The notes beneath the pieces are model-generated. The model was not told the origin of the DNA, searched no databases, and worked only from the letters and a program-made list of their open reading frames with translations. This document shows, piece after piece, positions 1-9,931 of a stretch of DNA of 64,000 bases (position 1 is its first letter; each line of letters begins with the position of its first letter). Position numbers and translations under genes: made by a program. This DNA is from Drosophila miranda (lineage: Eukaryota > Arthropoda > Insecta > Diptera > Drosophilidae): positions 11,888,001 to 11,952,000 of the forward strand of contig NC_046673.1 in the NCBI RefSeq assembly GCF_003369915.1, in the 5' to 3' direction.

Positions 1-1572
1 TCTCATTTTAATGATTTGAAAATCTTCGAAGGCTCTGGCCCAAAACTGAATTATTTCCATATAACACTCCCTGATGGTGGAACACTCTTTATACACGTAT
101 GCAAATGCCCACTCAACCCTCTATCAAGACCCCACCGCAGCCCACTGTCATTCACACTTCGGTCATCATGAGGGGGCCAGGCTTGAGCACCCATTTACAA
201 TATTTATCAAGTGCGCGAACACACCCAAAACCTGGGCGGGGAGCGCGATTAGGACGTACTAGGACTCAGCCTCGGACAGGGGGCATCATATATTAGGGGC
301 TTTGGCTCTGGTCATCATCGTCAGCAGCAGGCCTATGCGTGGCCTCTAATTACATCGCATTGTCATAACAAAATTGAGCGCATTTGACACGCAATTGCCC
401 CACAGTTGGCGGTACGGGGACGATGGCGATGGCGATGACGATGACATGTGAGAAATGCCACAGAAAGCAGAAGTCAGTGGCTAAGGAGGAGCTCCGCTTC
501 GCTTCTGTGTCCGGGACGGGACTGTTGCATCAGCCCAACTAGATAAGAATTAATTGTTCAATGGCACGCATTGCACTAAATATTTGAATATGTCCAAGCA
601 GGTAACCTCCCCCTGCCCCCGACCACTGACTTCTGACTTAAACACACCCCCTTGCCGCCTGTCTGTCCGACTCTTCTCGCTAATCGGATAAAATTCATAA
701 TTATTGTTATTACTGTCATTTTTCTAATGACCCGGCTGTTGCGTGTACTTTTCTATTAAGATGAGCTATCAAACGCACTTTGACTGCACGGCGCTCATTC
801 GCTCGATTCATTTCGCTTGTTTGCTCGCTTTTTCGGTGGTTTTCCAGAGGGCTAATGTCGGACCATCCCTCGCGCATCGCATCATCGATGTCCACGCAAC
901 GCGCGCGTAAATTATGTAATTAAAATTCCACACCTTAATTCGGGCAATTTATTACACGAGCTTTTGACTAATTGGATAACGATCTTTAACTGTGGCCACT
1001 AAATACATACATACTCGTATTCCAGTTGCGGATGGACGTGGTACGTGGCACGATGTACTCATGAGTTCATAAGCGATGCAGTGCCCGATAAGGCTGCGAT
1101 TAATTGAATTTTTACCGAAACTCAGACATGGCCACTCTGCAAAGGTGTGTGGAATCCTCGGGAGTGATTAAGCATATGAAATTAGTGGGTTTTCGGGGGA
1201 TGGCTATGATCGATGGTTAAGCACACACAGGAGGAAGCTATTTTCCGGAGCATTTGCATAATATGACTCAATCTTTGTGATGAGAGAGGGATCGAAGGAG
1301 AAGACGGAAGAGCTTCTAGAGACATGGGAAGTGCATCAAATTTTTGATCTAATAGATCTTGCAATTTACTCTGAGTTCAGAACCCAATTATTTACAGAAG
1401 ACCCACAATACTTTCTTTGTCGATCCCAAAAATAATAACAATAATACACTTGCATTGCTAGGGAATATATTTGAATAATTGGCATGCCAGGGTGCAAGAA
1501 ACGAGGATAAGAATAGTTTGGATAAAATATAAAGAGTTCCAAGGAGGTTCCATAATCTACCTAGTGCTGATC
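1..1572. other. Non-coding AT-rich block
   Basis: No convincing coding region was seen; the short open frames lack ATG starts or coding-like codon use. The stretch from about 690 to 1000 is rich in TAAT/ATTA cores (possible homeodomain sites) between GC-richer spacers, which looks like fly enhancer or conserved non-coding DNA. A short GATGGC/GATGAC tandem tract lies near 421-446. Enhancer identity is inference only. Confidence 0.4.
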
Positions 1573-2093
1573 TCAAGCTTCATGAGTGTAGAGTTTAATG
1601 GGTTCAAGAACGGGATAAGAGCGAATGGCGGGTGAAGAAACGGTTTCTGCTGCTGGAGCGATTTCGTTTCCAGCCGAAGCTGTGCCGTTTCTTTCATTTT
1701 CCAGCTGAGATGATTCAGATTCTGAGGCTTTGCAGTACTTGCAGAGTAACCAAAGGGGACTCGGGAACGCGCAGAATTTGGATTGGGCGGCTTGAACAAG
1801 CTTCGTGAAGGCCTCGATGCCCTGTCAGAGAAGTGCATTAGATGGGATTAAATTCAGGCTACTTCAGGACACCTTTTACCTGGTTAATCTCTGCACAGTT
1901 GTTCTTAATGGAACCGGATTCGCACATAGCCTTTGCCGAATCGAACATTAGATCGCATGGCTAAACGATCGAAAGAAAAATGTGAATTGGTCCGAGACGA
2001 TTCTGGGTCAGAACTTACTCCTCCAATTGCCGTAGAGGGCTGAGTACTGTAGAGGGCCAGGAGAAGGCCCACGACAGCAAATGAATGCTTCAT
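1573..2093 (-). CDS. Small secreted protein, three exons
   Basis: A three-exon gene of 134 codons. Exon 1 is 2093-2019, exon 2 is 1960-1880 and exon 3 is 1821-1573. Both introns are 58 bp, phase 0, with GTAAGT and GTAAAA donors and TTTAG and GACAG acceptors. Residues 1-22 form a signal peptide (charged start, then VVGLLLALYS, small residues before the likely cleavage near STA-IGG). The mature part has cysteines in exon 2 (PCDL, AMCES, NNCAE) and in exon 3 (KFCAF, LLCKYCKA), then a Glu/Ser/Ala-rich tail. The reading frame is closed in every exon unless these introns are removed, which supports the model. A TATA box and initiator sit upstream. Family not recognised; the type resembles fly seminal or haemolymph peptides, but this is inference. 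Confidence 0.72.
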
Positions 2094-2119
2094 CTTGGTG
2101 TGGATTAGGGCTTGCTTGA

Positions 2120-2157
2120 AACTGATGTTGAACTAACCTGAGCTGGCCCTTTTTATG
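2120..2157 (-). promoter_or_regulatory. Core promoter of the three-exon secreted gene
   Basis: On the minus strand a CCATAAAAAGG TATA-like box lies with its first T at 2155. A TCAGTT initiator follows with its A at 2123, 32 bases downstream. The predicted 5'UTR is about 30 bases before the ATG at 2093. Spacing fits a focused Drosophila promoter. Confidence 0.55.
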
Positions 2158-3126
2158 GGGACTACCCATATCAGGACCTCGTGCTGGAAAGATTTCAGAC
2201 TGCAGTCGTGCATTTAATACGAATCGTGACTTTTGACGGGCTGCTATCTTTATGAGACTCAAAAGAACTTCTTTCGCATATTCAGTGCTCTCCATTTCCG
2301 TTTGCAGCTTATGAATGTTTTTATTTCAGAAAGAGAATGGCACTCATTCATCACGCGAATGGCCCAGCATTTCCGACACCTTCTTCCTTGTGGCGTTCTG
2401 GTCAATAAATTGCACAGCCATTGATGGTAATTAAACACACACAAATCAAATGAATGAAAATTATGAACAATTGCTTTAGCGCAGTCGAAGTGGTTACGGC
2501 CAACACTGGAAAAAATAACCCAGTACCCCGGGTAGAAATGGTTTCAATCCGAAGAAATGTGCGATAACTTCAATTAATTCGATGGAATATTAATTTGTTA
2601 ATTGATCATGAAAAAAACATACACATTTGGAAAATATGGAATCAGTTTTGGTCCTCTCGTTGCGAGTCGTTTTGGAATTTTGCTCTTGCCTTTGCTACCA
2701 TTAAGTAACTTCAGATCAAGATCATACTTTTGATTTTTGATCTGATGTGTCGCTTCTTCTCTCAACGCACGGGTCAAGCGAGTATCCAACGTTTGCTCTC
2801 TGTGCAAAACAGTTGCCATCATTAAAGCGAGCAATCGGATGAGTCAACCGTTTGGAGAGGTGGCCAGAGCTTAGCCAAACTATGGGCTCTGCTGGGTGGG
2901 CGGTGAGGGGGTTGGGCTATGGGGTTTGAATGGGGAATGATGCGATACTCTAAAAATAAAACGCTGCCCGACCGCTTGGCAGGGTCAACGAAGCTTTTCG
3001 GTATGCGGCACACGTGGAGCCGATTGGAAATCCGATTGGAAGTCGGATTGGATGTCGGTGTCGTGTGGTCAGTCGAGTTTCGTTAGTCAATGGAAAATGT
3101 TGTGAGGCATTCGCCAAATATCGACT
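2158..3126. other. Intergenic region between divergent small genes
   Basis: The stretch separates the minus-strand secreted gene from the plus-strand one. It has no supported ORF. A CTAAAAATAAAA tract near 2950-2961 and a TCAGTC initiator-like site at 3069-3074 are possible plus-strand promoter elements. Which is used cannot be decided by reading. Confidence 0.4.
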
Positions 3127-3487
3127 ATGACCTTCCGTTGCACCCTGTTGCCCCTACTGCTGCTGCTGGCACTGGCCCTGGCCCTCCTCAGTAGCCCCTC
3201 ACTCAACCGCACGGTGAGTCTTGACCTAATCCGCAGCAAATCAATGAATACAACATCCAAGTGAGGTTCCCCAGGCTATGGCGCTCGAGTTCATGGATGA
3301 CGGAGCATTTGTGCACGACGAGGGGCACCCAGTGGATGAGGAATCCTCCGCAGAAGCACCAGCCATATCGACAGGCTATACCCGGGACACGATTGCACAT
3401 TTCAATCCGCGCAAGTCAGATGCCGGCTTCCGTCAACTCTGGGAGCGCATTCCCCTGCAGAAAGTGGACGTGATCAAGCGGCGATAG
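3127..3487 (+). CDS. Small secreted protein, two exons
   Basis: A 99-codon gene. Exon 1 (3127-3213) encodes a 29-residue leader with a long Leu/Ala core typical of a signal peptide. Exon 2 (3275-3487) encodes an acidic, Cys-free mature region of 70 residues ending in a basic tail (KVDVIKRR). The 61 bp phase-0 intron has an ACG|GTGAGT donor and CCCCAG acceptor. The frame stays open only if it is spliced. A polyadenylation signal AATAAA lies at 3606-3611. The absence of cysteine and the acidic His/Asp/Glu-rich segment after the leader suggest a flexible secreted peptide or a precursor. No family recognised. Confidence 0.72.
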
Positions 3488-3617
3488 GAGATAGGGAGGT
3501 GTGTAAGCCCAACCCAAATCGTGACCAAATAATCTATATTATACTCGTATACATATGAAAACTTACTGGAATTCGTTGTCCGACGAGCCAATGTGCTCAG
3601 AATGGAATAAACTATGC

Positions 3618-3625
3618 TATCGATA
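3618..3625. promoter_or_regulatory. DRE-like palindrome TATCGATA
   Basis: A perfect TATCGATA, the core of the DREF/BEAF-bound element, lies between the polyadenylation signals of two convergent genes rather than at an obvious start site. Function here is not clear; it could mark an insulator or a distant promoter element, or be chance. Confidence 0.35.
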
Positions 3626-3672
3626 GAGCACATTCTGGCACCGGCTTGTTTCTTTATTTATTATCTATATTA

Positions 3673-3987
3673 CTAGAGTAATGTTTTAAGACAATTATGG
3701 AACGAATCGCAAAACGCAGCAAATCCTATTAAGATGAGAAAAGCGCCGATCACAAACGAACTGAAAAGGGTAAAGCTCATCGGACGGATTTTGGGGATCA
3801 CCGAATACATAAACCTTGTTGATGGAATTGGGGTTTCAGCACCTGCGCCACGGTTGCAGAGTACTCCACGGTTCACGAAGCCACGCATGGAAAACGACAT
3901 TGCCATGACCAGCAACAGAAGAAGCATTAGGTCCTGCAAGAAGATCCACAGTTGGAAGCTGTTTTCTAGTGATCCAAAACAGGCCAT
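3673..3987 (-). CDS. Small two-pass membrane protein, single exon
   Basis: A 104-residue ORF starting at ATG with fly-like codon use throughout. Two hydrophobic segments are visible: about residues 13-34 (Leu/Met-rich) and 74-93 (FVIGAFLILIGF core). They are separated by a basic, Pro-containing loop with two Cys. The tail after the second segment carries further Cys and a Lys. Two overlapping AATAAA signals on the minus strand (3653-3662) lie only about 10-20 bases beyond the stop, giving a very short 3'UTR that runs into the 3' end of the convergent plus-strand gene. Family not recognised; not a signal-peptide protein, because a polar stretch precedes the first segment. Confidence 0.6.
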   Translation of the reverse strand: MACFGSLENSFQLWIFLQDLMLLLLLVMAMSFSMRGFVNRGVLCNRGAGAETPIPSTRFMYSVIPKIRPMSFTLFSSFVIGAFLILIGFAAFCDSFHNCLKTLL

Positions 3988-6900
3988 CTTACCAATAAAT
4001 TTGTATCTTCGAAGGGATTTGAGACTTCAAGAAATGGAAACATTTTGAATATGATTTTAGAGAGCAGAACGGAGAGAGCTCCAGCAATAATTGAAATCAT
4101 TCTGATTTTGCATAGCATATCTTACACAGCACCCTAATAGAATCATTGAAATTCCTTTTGCAGAGATATCTTAAAATATCATCCAGCACTATGGGACTTC
4201 TAGAAGTTATGGCTCAATATTGTCTACTCATAATAGGATCTGTCCAACAGGCTCACGTCAATGAAAGAGGTTAAAATTCCTGTGAGGGTATCCCATACAT
4301 TTTCATCTATGGGTCAGAACTTCCTTCCCATTGGTCAACTCTGAGCCCAGCCCCACTCCCACCCTACTCACAGCCAAGGCAACCTTCAGCCCAAGTAGTT
4401 CTTGGGAAAGTAATAAAAAAGCGAGCGAAAGCAGAAACGTGGCTGGAAAAAGCGGCCGTCGCAGGGAAAACTTTTTTATTTGCATTTTGTTTTAGGCAGA
4501 AGAGGGGAGGAGGGAAAAAAGTGAGACCAACTCTGTTTCAGTTTCTGCTACCGTATATATTTTTTTTCTCGTATTTTTAGTGAGTGTGTGCGTGGTTTTC
4601 CCTTTTTTTTTGTTTTTCGGTTGTTTCTTCTTTGTTTTGTAGAAAAATGCACAAGTTTTATGCTTCCATAAAAGTTTTTGTGGGGAAAACTTTGCACTTG
4701 TCTTGTAGCTGGAAGCCGCCGAAAGGGTTTTACAATGATGCGCTATACGAGTGCGTCCGTCCACCTCCTCGGTGGTGCTGGTGATGCGGCTGGTGGTGGT
4801 GCCCCCAACTGTCCTCTGCCGCTGTCCAAGTGGGCGTGTCATGCACTTAATATTTGAGGCATATCATTAGGCGAGCAATATCCCGAAAACTGAATCGAGG
4901 GCTTGCCTCTGGGTTGCTTCGTGAGGGGGGCAGGAACAGTGTCTATAAGTTGAAAGTTTTAGGCAGAGCTCCGTCTTGAGAGTGTGGCGCACACACTCAC
5001 TTAACCCATCTCGGATTCGGACTACGCATTCACTTAACCCCAGAAGAACCACAGTCCACAGCCCCCAGTCCCCAGTCACAGCCCCAACCACGAAACTAGA
5101 TCTGGACATGAACCTGCACCAGAATGGCTCCCATGCATTATCATTAAAATAAATTATTAGAGTTCGGTCAGAGAGGGGGATCGGATCGGGCTGCTGCCGG
5201 TTGCTGGAACTACGAGTAAAACGCATTTTGCACGTTTTGTGTGCGAGAATTTTTTACACGATTTTTACAACTTTTTTTCGACAGCCGCTAAGTACACAAA
5301 AGCATTTGCCGAAGGACTCCAGGGGAGTCGAGAATGGGGGTAAATGGGGGGCTCGAGAATGTCGAGGGTCAAGCAGTGGTGGGCGGTTAAAGATAAAAAG
5401 TCAAGTTGGATGCGTATAGAGTTAGAACATAACATTAAGTTAACCCACCGCACACAACTGAGGCAACTAGATAGAGTATAATAGACCGTATGTTACCCTC
5501 TACTGGGGAAATGGTGCATATCCTATGTACATATATGTATGTTGCATGCCATAGTTATATTCAGTCTGGAATAGATTGAGCAAAGGCTCAGCTAGTAGTA
5601 TCTTCAATCGTAGATTTATTTTATTGATATATTTTAAGCAATTGTAGACTGAAATATATCCTAAATCATAATCAATAACTAGTGTAGCCGGAGCAACATG
5701 ACCTTCAGGCTGAATAATCATGTATTTTGTTCCATATTTGTGGATATCTTGCAATTTATGCACATAAACTCCTATGATTTTTAAGATTTAGGTGCAAGGT
5801 ATCGTATACGCAATCTCCTGCCTGTTGCATACGCTCGCAGAATCGTAACTCTCCAAGTAAGATACATATTTGCATACTTTTAGGCTGAAACAGCTCCAAA
5901 GACCTACATTCTTAATTCATTGCTATAAATGCTCTTTAGGATCGTAAGCGCGTTCTTTTCCAGGTAACATATTCTCGCAGAAATGGCACTTCACTTTCAG
6001 AGTACCATCTTGAGGGTATCATAAGAGAGAGAGACAGAAACAACGAGCAAGAAATAACTTTGCATACTTTTAGGCAGCTCATGTTAAATACTAATGCAGG
6101 TCCCCGTTCCTTTGGTAGCCCATCGCATAGACGAAGCACCATCAAAAGACAATGAAAGAGCTGTGGTGGAGCTGGAGGAGGAGGAGTGGCGTACGGACCA
6201 CGTAATTTCTCAAGTAACCCAACCACGTAAAGCATAAAATATTTGCCTTTGAGGCGGCCACCCTGCTGTCCAGCGACCAGGGACCATAAGAAAAGTATGT
6301 CTAAGAAAGTTGCCTCGCCAGTTTAGCAGTACCACAAAACACAAGAGTTGCCAGCCGCTCATTTGAATACACCGCCCCCGTGCTCGGTGCTAGGTGCTCG
6401 GTGGTCGGGGCTCGGTGCTCGGTGCTCGGTGCTCGGACAGGCAAACAACTTTGACCACGCATTAGTCGAAAGATGCACTCGTACTCTTAAGATGCAGCAT
6501 GAAATGGAGGTGGAGGTGCAGCGCCAGTGGGGTAGGTGACGATGCTGCTCCTCGGACCCCTGGCCAGACCCAGTCCTGACAAGAGTCAGTCAGTTGAGAC
6601 TTGCCACATGCTTCATGCTGCCAGGCACATGCAATTTGTAAGCCAAAGCGCATAATTTACAACGGACATGGACATTGCATCCCAGCTCAGACCTGACCAC
6701 GTCTACACTGTCTTGAGACACGGGTCTCGTTCCTTGAGCGGTAAGAGGCAGAAGCTGCCGCTGTCAGTGATAGGGGGCCAGGAGGACAATGGATAGCCTA
6801 TTTGTTTAGGTCAAAACTATAGAAATCCACCACCACCAAATGAAATTAAAATAAAGCGGGATCAACATTTACCATGGATACATCATCTGGAGAAATCAAT

Positions 6901-7595
6901 CAAACAATAACACAGCAACAAAAAAAAAAAATGTGTCGTGCGCGGCTGCCCAGAGTGTCCTATCCCTATGTATTTTGGACCCTGCACACGAATCCAGATT
7001 CGCTCTTAAAATACGGGAAAAACATTCTACCAGTCTAGAAAAAATCTACATGCACAAGAATTTGTTTCATAGATTTACAGATTTAAGCCATCATAGTGCC
7101 CTTTGAATATATGTGCTTATAGTTAACAGTCAATGTTTCGAGTCTCACAAAATCATTCTAAAACTAACTGTCGTCAGCAGAACAGCTCGGAGACGGGAAA
7201 AAAATATTTATATTTTTTAAAAAAGGATATCCGAAAAAGAATCGAAACCGCTTGGAAGTAAAAGTCAAATCATCAATAAACATATATATTTTTCTACCGG
7301 ACAGCATAGTAAGTAAAGAAAAATGAATAACAGTCTGACATTTTACACAGTAAAACTTCCAACAATAGACAAATAATAAATTAGAGGACTGGATTCCAAA
7401 CCAGGCAAAAAGTATGTGAAAATCATCAATCAAAGCATGCTTGAAATAAATGAACGATATAGTATGTACATATGTCAATGTGTTAGTTTCTAAAAAAAAG
7501 TCTCGACCAATCATTTACAGCTGAACTTTAAACAGATAACATCTAACCAGGAAACATTTTTGTTTTTCTAAAACGAATTCATTGATAATAATAAG
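3988..7595. other. Non-coding stretch with simple repeats
   Basis: No gene supported. Notable are T-rich runs at 4559-4640, a GGTGCTC tandem tract at about 6388-6439, and a possible old coding scrap on the minus strand near 5610-5763 without an ATG. The last 100 bases should include the 5'UTR and promoter of the next gene. Confidence 0.4.
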
Positions 7596-7657
7596 GTAAG
7601 CAGAATATCCATTGAATAACTATTGATATGCTGTTCTCTTTCTAAATATTTAACTAG
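7596..7657 (+). other. Probable 5'UTR intron
   Basis: A 62 bp segment starts with AAG|GTAAGC and ends with TTTAACTAG directly before the ATG. Length, splice sites and a pyrimidine-containing end match a short fly intron. No in-frame ATG is present in the upstream sequence, so the intron probably lies in the leader. Confidence 0.5.
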
Positions 7658-8080
7658 ATGCTGGGACTTCTAGCTATTTTTGTTCAGCAGCTGCGCTGTA
7701 ACCAACTTATTACCGATCCCATGCCGCAGAGCTCTTTGCCCGTGTCGCCCAAGGACATACGCTCTCGTGGGCCAGTTGTCGAGACGTATGAGGGCAAGCA
7801 AAAAAACCCAGACGATGCCGTGCTGCCGATGCCTCCTCACAAACTCCCCCTGGACCTATGGGGGGAATTGGCTAAGCTTGGGCAAAACATGCTGAATATG
7901 AAAGAGACAATACAGCAAAATAAGTTCGATTTCAAAGAGGCACTGATGATGGGAAAGGATAACTTCAAAGAACAGTTGCAGATGCAACAAGAAACTATAT
8001 CTAAGATAACGGAGAGTGAGATTTTCAAGATGCAAAATGGCATTAAGAAAGCCATTGATTTATTGAAGCGTCGTTTGTAA
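7658..8080 (+). CDS. Small secreted or anchored protein with helical C-terminal half
   Basis: A 140-residue ORF starting at the first ATG after a probable leader intron. Residues 1-14 are hydrophobic (LGLLAIFVQQL) and followed by CNQ, consistent with a short signal peptide. Residues 20-70 are Pro-rich and polar. Residues 68-140 are almost free of Pro and Gly and are rich in Lys, Glu, Gln, Met and Ile with heptad-like spacing, predicting a long amphipathic or coiled-coil helix ending in a basic KKAIDLLKRRL tail. An AATAAA signal lies at 8187-8192, giving a 3'UTR of about 130 bases. No family recognised. Codon use is less biased than in the PTC7-like gene, suggesting low expression or fast evolution. 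Confidence 0.68.
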   Translation: MLGLLAIFVQQLRCNQLITDPMPQSSLPVSPKDIRSRGPVVETYEGKQKNPDDAVLPMPPHKLPLDLWGELAKLGQNMLNMKETIQQNKFDFKEALMMGKDNFKEQLQMQQETISKITESEIFKMQNGIKKAIDLLKRRL

Positions 8081-9344
8081 TCAATTTGTTTCCCCACACA
8101 ATCTACACAACAAATTATGTGCTTGCTAATTGCAGCCAATCGGATTGCCACCAAACCAAAAAAATTCAAAAATAGGGTAAAAGTTAAATAAATTGCGGTA
8201 GTTTTTTTGGGTGGTCTAACAGGAAATGATCGGTGAATAATGTGTGTTTGAATGATGCATTTTTGTTATCAATTTGATATGTCCCTATAATATTTGAACA
8301 GTTAAAAGGAAGTCTGCTTTGACAATTTCTTCGATTCCTCAAATGTATGTGGTGGGCCGCATTGCTCTGGCTCTGTGGAGGGTCCGTCAAACCGGTCGTG
8401 GTAACCCCTAACGGAGGGCCAGCAACATTGATTTCAGATTTAATTGATTGCAGAAGATTCAGAAGGTTCTGACTGGAACTGAGGCAGAAGATCTTCTGTA
8501 GAAACGCTGGTGTGTTCGCAATCCACCCCTCAGGAGCTCCTCGAAGTTTCTTTGGGCTCTAAGACCTAGAATTGCTGCCAAAGCCTTTGGAGCCTCTTCC
8601 ATGGGCACTTCTCCACCGAATGACTCCGCTAGAAAGGTCCGCGTGTGGCTTAAGTGTCCCAGCCGAATGGCAAGGCAGAGGAGTGGCGACTCAAGTGGTT
8701 ATGGTCATGCCGTTCGCTGTGGGACAAGGTAGGGGCAAGGCGAGGGCAAGCGGTGTCCGCAAGAAAATAACTTGTAGCAAATTAAGTTTGTTAGTAATTA
8801 GAACACCACTAAGGACACCTGAGCACAGCTCCAGGGCCAGGGCGCAGGACAACACACAACAATTAAACTTCTGGCTTCTGCCTCTGATTCCACCTCCTTT
8901 TCCGGCGGAGTTCTCTTCTCTGCAGCCTCTCCTGACCCTCTGCCGTCGCTCAGGTATCTTCCACCAGCTCGGCAGCAAAGTAACAAAAGTTCCAAGTCGC
9001 CTTGTCGAAAATTCCTCAAGTCGAAAGTTGGCAACTTTGATGTCCGAGCAGGAGCCGCTCTCTCCCGACTGCCTCCCGCCTGCACTCGACATACAGCAAC
9101 TGTGCATCGGAGGTGGACCCGGGCCGTCGAGTGCATGCCTGCGTCCCTGCCTCAAAACACTTGAGCAATGTGGCCAAGTATCCAAAGTTTTGCTTCTTAA
9201 AAAGCAGAAGTTGACGCACGTTTCCTCCCATCCCATCTCCCAACCAAAAGGGACAGCCCCAGGATCAGGAACACAGAAGGCCCTACTACCACATCTGTCG
9301 CAAAACATTATATTCGCATATTATTTTGAGAACGACCCAATCAA
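8081..9344. other. Non-coding stretch with mutually overlapping open frames
   Basis: The interval has long open frames on both strands (about 8572-9348 plus and 8691-9308 minus). Neither has an ATG that makes a credible protein, and both are Pro/Arg/Cys-rich in the way of GC-rich non-coding sequence. No gene is called. Confidence 0.4.
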
Positions 9345-9494
9345 ATGAAAACTAAACCTAACAACTCGATAATCGTAACCAGTGGGAGCGTGGGCCTGGC
9401 CGACTGCAGTCTTGCCGCCATTTATCTGCTGTCGTCGCATGTCGACAACCGTCTCAAGGCTCGGCAAGATCTAGCGGAATATGATGGACCTTAG
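9345..9494 (+). CDS. Candidate 49-residue small ORF
   Basis: An ATG-initiated ORF with strongly fly-like codons (GTG GGC CTG GCC, CTG CTG TCG TCG). It has a modest hydrophobic middle (LAAIYLLSS) and a charged C-terminal half (DNRLKARQDLAEYDGP). There is no signal peptide and no clear polyadenylation signal before the convergent candidate that follows. It could be a real small ORF, or the surviving end of a larger decayed gene. Function unknown. Confidence 0.3.
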   Translation: MKTKPNNSIIVTSGSVGLADCSLAAIYLLSSHVDNRLKARQDLAEYDGP

Positions 9495-9607
9495 CCCCGT
9501 GCAGTATTAGCTATTTATTTATTCTTATTCGCCAACGGAATCAAAAATCCTTATTGGGCTACACTAACTTATTTCTAACTTAAGGTATTATTAGAAAATG
9601 ACAAGAA

Positions 9608-9931
9608 TTAATTAAGGTAAAGGACGAGGTCTACAAGTAACCGTATGACGGCTCCCTTCCCCTGGCAAAAGCCAAAAGGCATTCCAGCTGGCAGCGCATT
9701 GTGCTTTCGAAGCGCCCTACAAATGGGCTCATTAAAGCCATAATTGGTCCGGTGGAGATGAACTGCAAAGGGTGCATGGGTCCTTAGGTTCCTGGCAGGG
9801 GCACTGAAGCTAATCCTACTAAGCAGGTCAGGACAATCGATGTTACCCAATGCCATAAATAAACATCTGCGCCGCAATGGTCCTTCGATCTGCGAGAGAG
9901 GAGAGATGCAAGAGGCGACATCTGCACTCAT
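9608..9931 (-). CDS. Candidate 107-residue protein, unknown
   Basis: An ATG-initiated single-exon ORF. Two overlapping AATAAA signals on the minus strand (9514-9523) lie about 90 bases past the stop, which supports a transcript. The sequence has no signal peptide or clear membrane span. It contains a basic, His/Asn-containing central part and a hydrophobic C-terminal RLLVDLVLYL. No motif recognised. Chance openness cannot be excluded because the region has little codon bias. Confidence 0.33.
   Translation of the reverse strand: MSADVASCISPLSQIEGPLRRRCLFMALGNIDCPDLLSRISFSAPARNLRTHAPFAVHLHRTNYGFNEPICRALRKHNALPAGMPFGFCQGKGAVIRLLVDLVLYLN

Noticed and set aside
5500-5763. Minus-strand open frame with a protein-like MIIQPEGHVAPATLV segment
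   Set aside because: Starts at GTG, and the frame runs through the AATAAAATAAA motif that would end its transcript; at best an old scrap.
7164-7514. 116-codon minus-strand ORF with ATG
   Set aside because: Very AT-rich with Phe/Ile/Tyr excess, lies where the leader and promoter of the plus-strand secreted gene should be, and shows no codon preference.
8572-9348. 258-codon plus-strand open frame with a 205-codon antisense partner
   Set aside because: The plus frame begins at TTG, not ATG. Composition is Pro/Leu/Arg/Ser-rich as expected from GC-rich non-coding DNA, and both strands are open at once.
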